64,000 nucleotides of DNA from Pontibacter virosus (GTDB lineage Bacteria > Bacteroidota > Bacteroidia > Cytophagales > Hymenobacteraceae): positions 186,001 to 250,000 of the forward strand of contig NZ_QEKI01000005.1 of the NCBI RefSeq assembly GCF_003096355.1. The letters run 5' to 3'. A program made the position numbers and the translations under genes. The notes under the pieces are model-generated. The model was not told the origin of the DNA. It saw nothing but the letters and a program-made list of their open reading frames with translations, and did not search any database. Shown here piece by piece: positions 42,636 to 51,388 of this stretch; within the stretch, counting starts at the first letter, position 1; every line of letters begins with the position of its first letter.

Positions 42636-43655
42636 ATGAAAACAGAACAAAAAAGAAACCTGTGGCGGCTGGCGGCCGGAGCAGGCGCTTTGCTTGCAGC
42701 CCGTGCCATTAACCGCAAACTGAATGCCTACAGCTTCCGAAACAAGACGGTGCTGATAACGGGCGGCGCCCGTGGACTGGGCTTTGTGATGGGGCGCCAA
42801 CTGGCTAAAGAAGGAGCCCGGCTGGTACTGTGCTCCCGCGACGAAATGCAGTTGGAGGACGCCCGCATGGAGCTGGCAGGCAATGGGGCCGATGTGATGG
42901 TGCTCCCCTGCGATGTAACACAGCAGGCGCAGGTAGAGCAGATGATCGAACGGGTACAGCAGGAGTTCGGGCAGATCGATGTGCTGATCAACAATGCGGG
43001 CATCATCACGGCAGGGCCACTGGAGGAGATGACCATTAAAGACTTTGAGGAGGCCATGCAGACACATTTCTGGGGACCCCTTTATACCACGCTGGCCGTG
43101 CTGCCTTCCATGAAAGCCCGAGGAGGCGGACGTATTCTCAACATTGCTTCCATTGGCGGAAAACTAGGCGTACCGCACCTGGTGCCTTACAGTGCGAGCA
43201 AGTTCGCCCTGGTCGGTTTATCGGAAGGATTGCGTGCTGAACTAAAGCAGTATAATATCACCGTTACCTGTGCATCGCCGGGCCTGATGCAGACCGGCAG
43301 CCCGCGTCATGCCAACGTCAAAGGGCAGCACGAAGAAGAATACACACTGTTTAAGATCGTCGACTCAAGCCCGCTCACTTCCATCAGTGCAGAGGATTCG
43401 GCCAAGTCGATTCTGGATGCCTGCCGGAATGGAGACGCCGAAGTGGTGACGTCTATACCCGCCAAGATCGGCGCCTTCATTCACGGGCTCTCACCGGAAA
43501 CCACGACCGATGTATTTGCTGTGCTTAACCGCATGTTGCCCGGACCGACCGGAGAGCAGCGTGCCAAGAAGGGATACGAAAGTGAGACGCCGCTTTCCAT
43601 GTCCGGCCTGACGGAGCGCACGCAGAAAGCTGCCTTCCGGAACAACGAACTGTAA
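42636..43655 (+). CDS. SDR-family oxidoreductase with N-terminal membrane anchor
   Basis: This 339-residue protein starts at 42636 (MKTEQKRNLW) with a short hydrophobic segment (LAAGAGALLAARAI), then an SDR domain: TGGARGLGFVMG, NNAGIITAGP, SIGGKLGVP and catalytic YSASKFALVG. RDEMQLEDA after beta-2 suggests NADP(H). A C-terminal extension of about 60 residues is unlike FabG. It is possibly a membrane-associated acyl or sterol-like SDR. It follows the beta-barrel gene by about 120 bp. Confidence 0.83.
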   Translation: MKTEQKRNLWRLAAGAGALLAARAINRKLNAYSFRNKTVLITGGARGLGFVMGRQLAKEGARLVLCSRDEMQLEDARMELAGNGADVMVLPCDVTQQAQVEQMIERVQQEFGQIDVLINNAGIITAGPLEEMTIKDFEEAMQTHFWGPLYTTLAVLPSMKARGGGRILNIASIGGKLGVPHLVPYSASKFALVGLSEGLRAELKQYNITVTCASPGLMQTGSPRHANVKGQHEEEYTLFKIVDSSPLTSISAEDSAKSILDACRNGDAEVVTSIPAKIGAFIHGLSPETTTDVFAVLNRMLPGPTGEQRAKKGYESETPLSMSGLTERTQKAAFRNNEL

Positions 43656-43717
43656 CAACTAACATTAACCTATACCTGATGGCAGGCTATACCCTGGCTT
43701 TGCCTATATTCGCCCTT

Positions 43718-44230
43718 ATGGAAATCAAAAAGCGAGAAACAGCCTACGACGGCTACTTCAAGATTTATAAACTGACCGTTGCCCAGAATGGCCATACCTT
43801 CACGCGGGAGCAATTTGACCGGGGCACGGCTGTGGCTGCCATGGTGTATGACACAGAAAAACAGCGTTACATCCTGACCCGACAGTTTCGCGTTGGTTCT
43901 GAATCGGAGTTGGTGGAAGTGGTGGCAGGTATGGTGGACGAAGGCGAGCGCCCGGAAACCAGCATTGCCCGCGAAATAGAGGAAGAGATCGGCTACAGCG
44001 TAGACGGCCTGCAGCATCTGCATACCTTTTACTCATCGCCGGGTGGCACTACCGAGAAAGTGCTGCTGTATTACGCTGAAGTGTCGCACCAGCATGCCGA
44101 GGGCGGTGGGAAGGATGATGAACACGAGCACATTGAATTAGTAAGCTATACCCGTGATGAGCTTCTGGCAGAAAGCTTTGCCGATGCCAAGACGATTATT
44201 GCCCAGCAGTGGGTGCAGTTGCAGGGGTAG
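43718..44230 (+). CDS. Nudix hydrolase, ADP-ribose/NDP-sugar type
   Basis: From the ATG at 43718 the protein has 170 residues. The Nudix box is visible: GMVDEGERPETSIAREIEEE followed by IGY, fitting G-x5-E-x7-REUxEExGU. The surrounding TRQFRVGSESELVEVVAG and FYSSPGGTTEKVLLYYAEV match ADP-ribose pyrophosphatase/NudK-like enzymes. It hydrolyses nucleoside diphosphate sugars; substrate uncertain. It is followed by a long terminator. Confidence 0.85.
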   Translation: MEIKKRETAYDGYFKIYKLTVAQNGHTFTREQFDRGTAVAAMVYDTEKQRYILTRQFRVGSESELVEVVAGMVDEGERPETSIAREIEEEIGYSVDGLQHLHTFYSSPGGTTEKVLLYYAEVSHQHAEGGGKDDEHEHIELVSYTRDELLAESFADAKTIIAQQWVQLQG

Positions 44231-44244
44231 ATTTAGCTGTACCG

Positions 44245-44294
44245 CAAACAAAAAGCGTCAGCCACCTTTCGGGGTAGCTGACGCTTTTTGTTTG
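44245..44294. terminator. Bidirectional terminator with an 18-bp stem
   Basis: Positions 44245-44262 pair with 44277-44294, with A tract and T tract on either side. It separates convergent nudix and msrA genes. Confidence 0.82.
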
Positions 44295-44306
44295 TAGCAT
44301 CTTATC

Positions 44307-44849
44307 TTACTTAACCGCTCCGGGCTTCAGTTTGTCGGCAAACACCTTTCTGAACTTGTCAACTTTCGGCCGAATCACAAAGCTGCAGTAAGGCTCGTGG
44401 CCGTGGGTGTTGAAGTAGTTCTTATGATAGTCCTCGGCCGGGTAGAATTCCTGCAATGGCTCGATGGTGGTCACGATCGGGTCATTGAAGGCACCGGAGG
44501 CATCGAGCTCTTTCAGGTATCTTTCGGCTTTTTCGCGCTGCTCGTCATCGTGGTAGAGCACGATGGAGCGGTACTGCGGTCCGATGTCATTGCCCTGTCT
44601 GTTCAGCGTGGTCGGGTCATGGGTTTTCCAGAACACTTCCAGCAGTTCGTCATAGCTTACAACAGCCGGATCGTAGGTGATTTGCAGCACTTCGGCGTGG
44701 CCGGTAGTGCCCGAGGTAACTTGCTTGTAGGTTGGGTTTTCCATGTGCCCGCCTGCGTAGCCCGACTCTACTTTCTGTACGCCTCCCAGGTCCTGAAACA
44801 CTGCTTCCGTACACCAGAAGCATCCTCCTCCAAATGTCGCTTTTTCCAT
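44307..44849 (-). CDS. msrA: Peptide methionine sulfoxide reductase MsrA
   Basis: From the ATG at 44849 the protein has 180 residues, beginning MEKATFGGGCFWCTEAVF with catalytic C10 (GCFWC). Family landmarks VESGYAGGHMENPTYKQVTSG, HAEVLQITYDP, FWKTHDPTTLNRQGNDIGPQ (conserved) and YHKNYF follow; the C-terminal part has EPYCSFVI. It reduces methionine-S-sulfoxide with thioredoxin in the cytoplasm. The 10 extra upstream codons of the frame are probably not translated. Confidence 0.93.
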   Translation of the reverse strand: MEKATFGGGCFWCTEAVFQDLGGVQKVESGYAGGHMENPTYKQVTSGTTGHAEVLQITYDPAVVSYDELLEVFWKTHDPTTLNRQGNDIGPQYRSIVLYHDDEQREKAERYLKELDASGAFNDPIVTTIEPLQEFYPAEDYHKNYFNTHGHEPYCSFVIRPKVDKFRKVFADKLKPGAVK

Positions 44850-44867
44850 CTTTTTCGCTTTAAATAT

Positions 44868-44906
44868 AGGTATAGGCAATCATGCCAAAGACTATTGGCT
44901 ATACCT
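44868..44906. repeat. Near-perfect inverted pair of the GGTATAG word
   Basis: AGGTATAGGCAAT (44868-44880) and ATTGGCTATACCT (44894-44906) pair over 12 of 13 positions; a third copy (AAAGGTATAG) follows at 44911. Confidence 0.55.
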
Positions 44907-44950
44907 GTGCAAAGGTATAGGGCCTAAACCGAAAAGCCCTCGAATAGTTT

Positions 44951-45649
44951 TTAATTTCGCATGTTGCGCATAGTACTTTGGGCATCTGCGGCGCCCTCCA
45001 ATGTCAGGTATTCGGCCTGCAAAGCCCTGATCTTAAGCTTGTCATTGTTCGAAATCTGGTTTTCCACCTGGCCGCGGCGCTGGTTCAGCTGCCCGTACAC
45101 ATTGTCCACGTAGTCCCAGTCGTGCTGCGTCCAGTTGCGGCGCTTGGCCCGGATCACCCCCATAAACGTGAGGTAGGCCTCTCGCATGTCCTGTGGCGCT
45201 ATGTTTTCGATTTCCTTGAATTCGCGGAGCAACTGCTCTTCCCACTGGTCCAGCTCAGCGCGGTCGAGGGGTGTGTTCAGGCGTCTTTCCTGTCTGTTCT
45301 CCCAGCGTTCGTAACGCTCCTTCAGGCGGGCGTACTCTGCTTTGGAGTCGGCGGAAAGACTATCCAGGTTTTCCTCAATCTCAGCAGACCGTACCCGGAA
45401 GTCTTCTTTGATTCCCGGCATTTCGCGTTGGATGGCCGTGTCGCCACGCTCCACTTTCTCGTTCATCCAGCCGCGCAGTGACTCCAGACGCTCTCCTACA
45501 GTGCGGCCTGTGCGCTCCACGCGGGCGGTGTCAGCAGGCACGTCTACGGTTATTTCTTCTGTTTCCTGTGCGGTTCTGTTTCCTTCGCAGCTCCAGAGGA
45601 GCAGGGCTGTCAGTAAGCCAACTAGGTATGATGTTCTAATGTTAAGCAT
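44951..45649 (-). CDS. Helical lipoprotein of unknown function
   Basis: This 232-residue protein has a lipobox LLWSC (C21). The mature part is almost entirely charged and helical: SLRGWMNEKVERGDTAIQRE, KAEYARLKERYERWENRQER and YVDNVYGQLNQRRGQVENQ. Coiled coils are likely. It is reminiscent of small Bacteroidetes lipoproteins with helical bundles (DUF6565-like), but I cannot assign a family securely. It lies between msrA and the GH3 gene, on the same strand. Confidence 0.68.
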   Translation of the reverse strand: MLNIRTSYLVGLLTALLLWSCEGNRTAQETEEITVDVPADTARVERTGRTVGERLESLRGWMNEKVERGDTAIQREMPGIKEDFRVRSAEIEENLDSLSADSKAEYARLKERYERWENRQERRLNTPLDRAELDQWEEQLLREFKEIENIAPQDMREAYLTFMGVIRAKRRNWTQHDWDYVDNVYGQLNQRRGQVENQISNNDKLKIRALQAEYLTLEGAADAQSTMRNMRN

Positions 45650-45734
45650 TTCTTTTTCAAAGTTTTAGGGTTGGTGTTTGTAAGGCGGTGCCTATACTTG
45701 CCATAATACGCAAAGCATGCTTACAAGATACTTA

Positions 45735-47591
45735 TCAGGGGCTGACAGCCAGCAGCGGCTTGTCTTTGCTGATGCCATGCCCATATTGGTAATGTCCGTT
45801 TACGGTAACAGGGAGCTTGCCTCGTGCAGGTATTTTGCCGAACAGGAGTTTAGCCGCCGCTACCTGCGCATGCATGTGGGCCTGGTAAGCCAGTATGAGC
45901 ACCCGGCTTTTGTGAATGTCCGGGAATTGGTTCAAGGTATAGGGGTTGTCAAACAGCGTCATGATGGACCGGTTGGAGCGGGCCAAGTCCGTCACAAATT
46001 CGATTGCCTCTTTGGAGTAGCCCAATCGGTTACTCGGCGCGACACTCGGCCCGTAAAGCCCTACCAGCACCAGGTCGTAGCCCTTCAACTTCTGCTTCAT
46101 TTGCTTTACTTCTTTGGCATTGGCCTTCCGCGAGAGCACAAAGTCGGACTCGATGCGGGCATACTTGTTTACTTCACGCTGGAAAATACTGGGACGCACC
46201 ACACCAAAAGAGAGCGTGGCGATGCGCTGCCGCTTTTTCTGTCGGATAGGCAGAAAGTTCTTGCGGTTGTTGAGCAGCGTCATGGCGGCTTCGGCCAGCG
46301 CATGGTTCGTGCTATCGGCTATACCTGGGTTTAGGTCTTCGTACAGGTTCTCAAGTTCAATGGGCTTATACCTGTCCAGGCCCACCCATGCTTTGGCAGC
46401 CAGCATTTTTTTACAGCGGCGGTCAATCTCCTCCTGTGAAATGTCACCCTGGGCAACAGCCAGCTGTATGGCCTGAATGGCTTTAGGTACGCTGTTAAGG
46501 CGCTCCAGCACATCATTGCCCGCTATCAAAGCACGTGCTTCTGCCTCGCCAGGGGGGAAGTACTTGGTGACGCCTTTCATTACCATGGCATCCGTGAAAA
46601 CCAGTCCCTTGAACTCCAGCTGGTTTTTGAGCAGGTTGGTTACAATGGGCTTAGAGAGGGTGGAAGGCAGGTTCAGGGTTGTGTCGAGCTGCTCCATGTG
46701 CATGTGCGCCACCATAATGCCCCCGATGCCATGCTTGATCAACTCACGGAAAGGGTATAACTCCAGCGAGTCGAGGCGGGCGCGGTCATGTGGAATCACG
46801 GGCAGGTCGTAATGGGAGTCCACATCCGTGTCACCGTGGCCGGGAAAGTGCTTGGCCACTGCAATGATGCCGTTTTCCTGCATGCCACGCATGTAGGCCA
46901 GGCTCTTGGCTGTCACGTCCAGCTTGTCCTCCCCAAAGGCTCGGTAGCTGATGATAGGGTTCTGCGGGTTGTTGTTGATATCGGCTACCGGGGCGAAGTT
47001 CACGTGCATACCCAGTCGTTTAAACTCCTCTGCCACCTCAGCGCCCATGCGGTAAATGAGTCCGTTATCCTCTATAGCGCCCATCATCATCTGGAAAGGA
47101 TACTGTACCGTGCTGTCCAGTCGCATGCCCACCCCGGTTTCAGCGTCCATCGAGATAAGGAGCGGCACTTTGGAGGCAGCTTGCAAGCGGTTGTTCAGGA
47201 CGGCCTGCCGCACGGGCCCGCCCTGGAAGTAGATGATGCCGCCCACCTTATACCTTTTTACCAGGTTCATCACATCAGCCTCGTACTTGGGGCCTTTGTT
47301 TGAAAACGCCTCGATGATGATTAGCTGTGCGATGCGCTCTTCCGGACTCAGTGTCTTGAAGACAGAGTCTACCCAGGGAGAGGGATTCTCGATCGCCTCT
47401 ATCAGGGAACCTGGTCGTGTGTAGGGGACTTCCTCCGGGAAAAACTCACGCTGCCCTTCTTCATCACGCGCATAGGCCGCCCTGCTGGTATCAGTGCTCT
47501 CGCAGGAGCCCAGCAGCAGGAGGCAGCACAGGAGGCTAAAATATAGTGCTGGGAGGCGGTTGGTTATCGGGTGAAGGGGCTTAGCTTGCAT
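45735..47591 (-). CDS. GH3 family beta-N-acetylhexosaminidase-like lipoprotein
   Basis: From the ATG at 47591 the protein has 618 residues. A signal with lipobox GSC precedes the GH3 domain: VGGIIYFQGG, HFPGHGDTDVDSHYDLPVI (NagZ-type His loop), and the nucleophile Asp in FTDAMVMKGV. A C-terminal alpha/beta-type GH3-C domain follows (AEAAMTLLNNRKNFLPI, ILAYQAHMHAQVAAAK), ending near LLAVSP. Many Bacteroidetes homologues carry an extra beta-lactamase-like domain, absent here. NagZ-type enzymes remove N-acetylglucosamine from peptidoglycan fragments or glycans; here in the periplasm or at the surface. Confidence 0.87.
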   Translation of the reverse strand: MQAKPLHPITNRLPALYFSLLCCLLLLGSCESTDTSRAAYARDEEGQREFFPEEVPYTRPGSLIEAIENPSPWVDSVFKTLSPEERIAQLIIIEAFSNKGPKYEADVMNLVKRYKVGGIIYFQGGPVRQAVLNNRLQAASKVPLLISMDAETGVGMRLDSTVQYPFQMMMGAIEDNGLIYRMGAEVAEEFKRLGMHVNFAPVADINNNPQNPIISYRAFGEDKLDVTAKSLAYMRGMQENGIIAVAKHFPGHGDTDVDSHYDLPVIPHDRARLDSLELYPFRELIKHGIGGIMVAHMHMEQLDTTLNLPSTLSKPIVTNLLKNQLEFKGLVFTDAMVMKGVTKYFPPGEAEARALIAGNDVLERLNSVPKAIQAIQLAVAQGDISQEEIDRRCKKMLAAKAWVGLDRYKPIELENLYEDLNPGIADSTNHALAEAAMTLLNNRKNFLPIRQKKRQRIATLSFGVVRPSIFQREVNKYARIESDFVLSRKANAKEVKQMKQKLKGYDLVLVGLYGPSVAPSNRLGYSKEAIEFVTDLARSNRSIMTLFDNPYTLNQFPDIHKSRVLILAYQAHMHAQVAAAKLLFGKIPARGKLPVTVNGHYQYGHGISKDKPLLAVSP

Positions 47592-47854
47592 GGTACTCGT
47601 GATGAAATCACCTTTATTACTTCTCAATATTGGATTTGGTTTAAGACTATAGGCCTTATACGCTTTAGGTCATGGCCGAAATGGAACTGATACGGTATAG
47701 AACGTGAAAAGTACGGATATCGCATACGAATTCTGACGGACAGCCCGTATCTTGCTGCTGTGAAGTGTTATTTCCCCATCACCTGACTGTAGCCACGTAC
47801 GTATAGCCTGACCACAACTAAAGGAGCCATTATACCTTTCACAGACACAGCCCT

Positions 47855-48637
47855 ATGATGCAAACGACTCCTTTACAGAGCCAGGATCTGAAAGCCGAGA
47901 ACGAGCGGTTTGCCTACAGTTTTCTGCCGGGTACTTTGTTTGTGGGGCTCATCTGGCTCGTGGCGCTGCTCTCATACCTTAACAATGTGAACCTGGCCTG
48001 GCTGGGCATTCATCCGCGCGACTTTCTGGGCCTGATCGGAGTGCTCCTGGGGCCGCTCATACACTCGGGACTCATTCACCTGCTTTCCAATTCGTTCCCG
48101 CTGGTGCTACTTTCGGGCTTCATCCTGTTCTTGCATCGGTCGGTTGCGCTGCGTGTGTTTGTGCTGGTCTATGTGCTAAGCGGTTTGTTCACCTGGTTTA
48201 TCGGCCGGGAAGCTTACCATGTGGGGGCCAGCGGCGTGGTATATGGCCTGGCCGGCTTTCTGCTGTTCAACGGCATTGTGCGCCGCGACAGGGCCGGTCT
48301 GGCCGTTTCATTAGCTATCCTCTTTCTGTACAGCGGCTTGTTCTACGGCTTGTTTCCTTCTGAGGAGCGCATCTCGTGGGAGGGGCATCTGGGTGGACTG
48401 CTGGCAGGTATGGTAGCGGCCATTGTTTATGGGGATCATGTCGACAAGAAGAAGGCAGCTATACCTGCAGAACCACCGCTCAGCCAGCGTGAGCTGTCAG
48501 CGCAGCAACGTCACCAGAGTAGCACGCTTAACACGGCGCAGTATACCTGGCGCTATACCCTGGCCAGCGAGGAGCCAACTAAAAAGTATGATCAGAAAGC
48601 CCGGCTCAACATCAAAACAGGTATGCTGGAATCCTAA
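47855..48637 (+). CDS. Rhomboid family intramembrane serine protease
   Basis: This 260-residue protein has six membrane segments. Catalytic S126 lies in VGASGVVYGLAGF and H178 in WEGHLGGLLAGM; HSGLIHLLSNS after TM1 is also characteristic. Rhomboids cut transmembrane proteins within the bilayer. The C-terminal 60 residues are hydrophilic and rich in Gln/Ser (LSQRELSAQQRHQSS). Two in-frame TATACC copies encode the nearby QYTWRYTL. Confidence 0.87.
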   Translation: MMQTTPLQSQDLKAENERFAYSFLPGTLFVGLIWLVALLSYLNNVNLAWLGIHPRDFLGLIGVLLGPLIHSGLIHLLSNSFPLVLLSGFILFLHRSVALRVFVLVYVLSGLFTWFIGREAYHVGASGVVYGLAGFLLFNGIVRRDRAGLAVSLAILFLYSGLFYGLFPSEERISWEGHLGGLLAGMVAAIVYGDHVDKKKAAIPAEPPLSQRELSAQQRHQSSTLNTAQYTWRYTLASEEPTKKYDQKARLNIKTGMLES

Positions 48638-48680
48638 CCTAGATGGTTTAACCTACGTCTAAACACTGAAACAAACACCT

Positions 48681-49403
48681 ATGTCGCAAAATACAGCAAC
48701 AGCGCAAAAAGATGTAAAACAAAGCAAATGGCCTTTGGCCGTAACAGCAGGGATTATCGCGTTGCTGGTGCTGTCTTATTTTATATTCCCCGATTTTCAG
48801 GCGAATATCAGAGAAGGCTGGGACGTGCTGACGAGTGGGGAGGAGGAGCGAATTTCCAAATGGGTAGAGCAGTTTGGCTTTTGGGGGCCGTTCTTTATTA
48901 TTCTGGCAATGGTTGCGCAGATGTTTCTGCTGGTAGTAAATGTCGTGGCGTTGATGTTAGTGGCCATCATTGCCTATGGGCCGATCTGGGGTTCACTGAT
49001 TGCAGTGGCTGCGGTGCTGGTCGCCTCTACCATCGGTTACCTGATTGGCCGTGGACTGGGTGAGGCAGGCGTACGCAAGATCATTGGGCAAAAGGCCGAA
49101 GATAAAGTCTGCGGATTCGTATCGGATTATGGCATTTGGGCTGTGATCATCGCGCGTATTTCTCCCTTCCTGTCTAACGACGCGGTTAGTTTCGTGGCTG
49201 GACTTACGAAGATGGGGTATATTAAATTTATAGGCGCCACCCTGGCAGGTATTACGCCGCTCACTATTTTGCTGGCCTGGCTCGGCGAAGATAACGACCG
49301 CCTGATGAACGGTCTGATTTGGGTGGGAGGTGTGAGCCTTGCGCTCTTTATTGGCTACGTGATCTACGACAAGTACTTTAAGAATAAGCATCGCCAAAAC
49401 TAA
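48681..49403 (+). CDS. DedA/TVP38-like (VTT domain) membrane protein
   Basis: This 240-residue protein has one N-terminal helix, a periplasmic stretch (GWDVLTSGEEERISKWVEQF), then FWGPFFIILAMVAQMF and the VTT-domain features AVAAVLVASTIGYLIGRGLG, RISPFLSNDAVSFVAGLTKMGY and ATLAGITPL. Such proteins act as lipid or peptide transport-type membrane proteins. It follows the rhomboid gene by about 45 bp, so the pair may be an operon. Downstream 49404-49742 is AT-rich without a gene. Confidence 0.82.
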   Translation: MSQNTATAQKDVKQSKWPLAVTAGIIALLVLSYFIFPDFQANIREGWDVLTSGEEERISKWVEQFGFWGPFFIILAMVAQMFLLVVNVVALMLVAIIAYGPIWGSLIAVAAVLVASTIGYLIGRGLGEAGVRKIIGQKAEDKVCGFVSDYGIWAVIIARISPFLSNDAVSFVAGLTKMGYIKFIGATLAGITPLTILLAWLGEDNDRLMNGLIWVGGVSLALFIGYVIYDKYFKNKHRQN

Positions 49404-49742
49404 GCAGCGTTCTATCAATTTTACCCAGCCAAACCGGCTTTGTAAATTACAATTTATATGCTCTTGAACTGCTCTAAATTCATAATTTCTATAACACAGC
49501 AATGATATGTTTTGAATTTTTATTATGAATTTTTAGTGATAATATTGTTTTTTTGTTTTGGGTAATCTTTCCGCTCATATCTCTGAATTTTGACTGAATT
49601 GCCTGTATAACTTGCTTTTTTAGATTTAAGACCACATGCTTTAACGATCCTATAACCTTCCATCATCTAAAACCTAATTTCTATACCTGCCGTTTAAGCG
49701 GTTTATTATTATAGAAATGATGTTTCACGAAATGGACTGAAT
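49404..49742. other. AT-rich intergenic region
   Basis: No convincing gene. The region is AT-rich with short runs of T (TTTTTTTGTTTT near 49545-49560) and a CTATACCTG word at 49682-49690; it presumably holds the promoter of the gene at 49743. Confidence 0.5.
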
Positions 49743-50315
49743 ATGTTTAGGGTCAAAATACTCGCAGTAGTGATTTCCATTTTTGTAACTTTTTTCGACG
49801 AAATGGCTATCCTGGAATCTGAAGATTCAAACCCTCCGAGCGAGGTAAAAGAGCAAGAACTGATATCACCCCGCCTCATAGAAAAAGTACAAGAATACCC
49901 TGATTACCCCGAATACCCTGAGACTTTTAACGTAACGGCTACGGTCTACTATCCTGAGAGAGGCCAAACCGACGGAAACCCCCTCATCACAGCCGACGGC
50001 TCCCGCATCAACCCCAAAAACCCTAAAAAACATCGCTGGATTGCCCTCTCACGCGACATGCTGACGCGATGGGGTGGCAATATTCATTACGGCGACACCG
50101 TGTGGGTGAGTGGCATTTCAGAAGACCTGGACGGACAGTACATTGTCCGAGACACCATGAACCGCCGCTTCCGTAACCGCATTGATATTTTAGTGGGCCG
50201 CAAGGACAACATCTATGGCAAGTGGGAGAATGTCAAAATTGCCAAATCCGAATTCCCGGATGAAAGTGAATTTGAGTTCCAGCCGAGCAACTTTGGCTTT
50301 GCGATGAGGAATTAA
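49743..50315 (+). CDS. 3D/RlpA-like double-psi beta-barrel protein
   Basis: This 190-residue protein has an N-terminal hydrophobic segment (ILAVVISIFVTFF) and a Pro/Glu/Tyr-rich linker (EYPDYPEYPETF). The 3D-type domain follows: FNVTATVYYPERGQTDGNPL, ITADGSRI, WIALSRDML, GGNIHYGDTVWV, DGQYIVRDTMNRRFRNRIDI. 3D domains occur in cell-wall lytic transglycosylases and resuscitation factors. No catalytic domain is present apart from this. It is probably exported. Confidence 0.78.
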   Translation: MFRVKILAVVISIFVTFFDEMAILESEDSNPPSEVKEQELISPRLIEKVQEYPDYPEYPETFNVTATVYYPERGQTDGNPLITADGSRINPKNPKKHRWIALSRDMLTRWGGNIHYGDTVWVSGISEDLDGQYIVRDTMNRRFRNRIDILVGRKDNIYGKWENVKIAKSEFPDESEFEFQPSNFGFAMRN

Positions 50316-50379
50316 GTTTGTCTGATGCGCAGGTATAAGCCGAATTTACTAACTTCCGGCTTGTAAAAGCTGCCGATCT

Positions 50380-50943
50380 ATGACAAGACAAGAAGCCTGC
50401 ACCATACTGGAGCAAATGACGACCAGTGAAAGCCTGCTGCGCCACGCACGCACCGTGGAACTGGTAATGGAGGCCTATGCCAACAAGTTAGGGGAGAACG
50501 CCGATGAATGGGCCACAGCCGGCCTCCTGCACGACGCCGACTACCAAGCTTATCCGGATAAACACCCGAACGTGATCGTGGACTTATTGCGCGAGAAAGG
50601 CGAGGAGCGCATCGCCCATGCCATCTCAGCGCACTATACCCACTGGGGCGTGCCCTACGAGACTACCCTCGACAAAGCCCTGATTGCCTGCGACGAACTA
50701 ACCGGATTTATCGTAGCCTGTGCGCAGGTGCGGCCTCAGCGGCTGGAGGGCTTAGGGGCAAAGTCGGTTATAAAGAAGTTAAAGACCAGCGGGTTTGCCG
50801 CTTCCGTCGACCGCGAAGAAGTGCGTATAGGCGCTGAGCTTTTCGGTGTGGACCTCAGAGAGCACATCGAATTCATCATCAGCGTGCTGCAAAAGCACCA
50901 GGCTGAGCTGCAACTCGAGCCGACTGAGCAAAACCAAGACTAG
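50380..50943 (+). CDS. HD-domain hydrolase
   Basis: This 187-residue protein has the HD pattern LRHARTVELVMEAYANKLGE, then WATAGLLHDADYQAYPDKHP and AHAISAHYTHWG. H-HD-D residues can be placed (H in LRHARTV, HD in LLHDAD, D in IACDELTGFI). HD proteins are metal-dependent phosphohydrolases; the substrate cannot be named. The C-terminus is acidic and Gln-rich. A strong terminator follows. Confidence 0.82.
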   Translation: MTRQEACTILEQMTTSESLLRHARTVELVMEAYANKLGENADEWATAGLLHDADYQAYPDKHPNVIVDLLREKGEERIAHAISAHYTHWGVPYETTLDKALIACDELTGFIVACAQVRPQRLEGLGAKSVIKKLKTSGFAASVDREEVRIGAELFGVDLREHIEFIISVLQKHQAELQLEPTEQNQD

Positions 50944-50962
50944 ATTACGTAGATACGCTATA

Positions 50963-50999
50963 AGTCGTGCCGGTGCAGTTACTGTACCGGCACGACTTT
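50963..50999 (+). terminator. Intrinsic terminator
   Basis: The 12-bp stem AGTCGTGCCGGT/ACCGGCACGACT (50963-50974 with 50986-50997) has an 11-base loop and is followed by TTTTTT. It lies between convergent genes. Confidence 0.82.
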
Positions 51000-51000
51000 T

Positions 51001-51192
51001 TTACGCCAGATAGTACTGAAGTGCCTCCAGGCCTTTGGCATTGTCCTCGGCCTCTACCACCTCGTCGATCACAAACTGAATCTCCTGTTCGCTCCAGTTC
51101 TCCTTCTCAGCGGCTTTCACAAATAGGTCGATGGCGGCATAGCGGTCGATGCCGGCAGGTACGTTCATTCTTACTTTCTTACGGATGTTCAT
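51001..51192 (-). CDS. Small conserved cytoplasmic protein
   Basis: From the ATG at 51192 the protein has 63 residues: [20 protein letters not shown] at the start and a helical, acidic remainder ([38 protein letters not shown]). No family is recognised. The convergent position just 10 bases after the HD-gene terminator suggests a real short gene. Start choice favours ATG 51192 over 51240 because the upstream part is not conserved-looking. Confidence 0.5.
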   Translation of the reverse strand: MNIRKKVRMNVPAGIDRYAAIDLFVKAAEKENWSEQEIQFVIDEVVEAEDNAKGLEALQYYLA

Positions 51193-51388
51193 GTAGCTTA
51201 ACCTTTTGGCAAGATTACGCAGGGTTTTCCATAAAATCAATGGTGGAGCCGGCTTAAGAAATCAGGCTGTAGGGCCAATACTTAGACCATTTAGAGCATA
51301 AGATAGGATATTGGGGGTATTTTCTTGTCTAACCCTTTGCGAAAGCCTCCGTTACTAAAGGCTATACCTCTGTACGAACTGATAGCTT

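Noticed and set aside
45717..46334. 205-codon open frame on the plus strand
   Set aside because: Antisense to the GH3 gene; the protein looks random.
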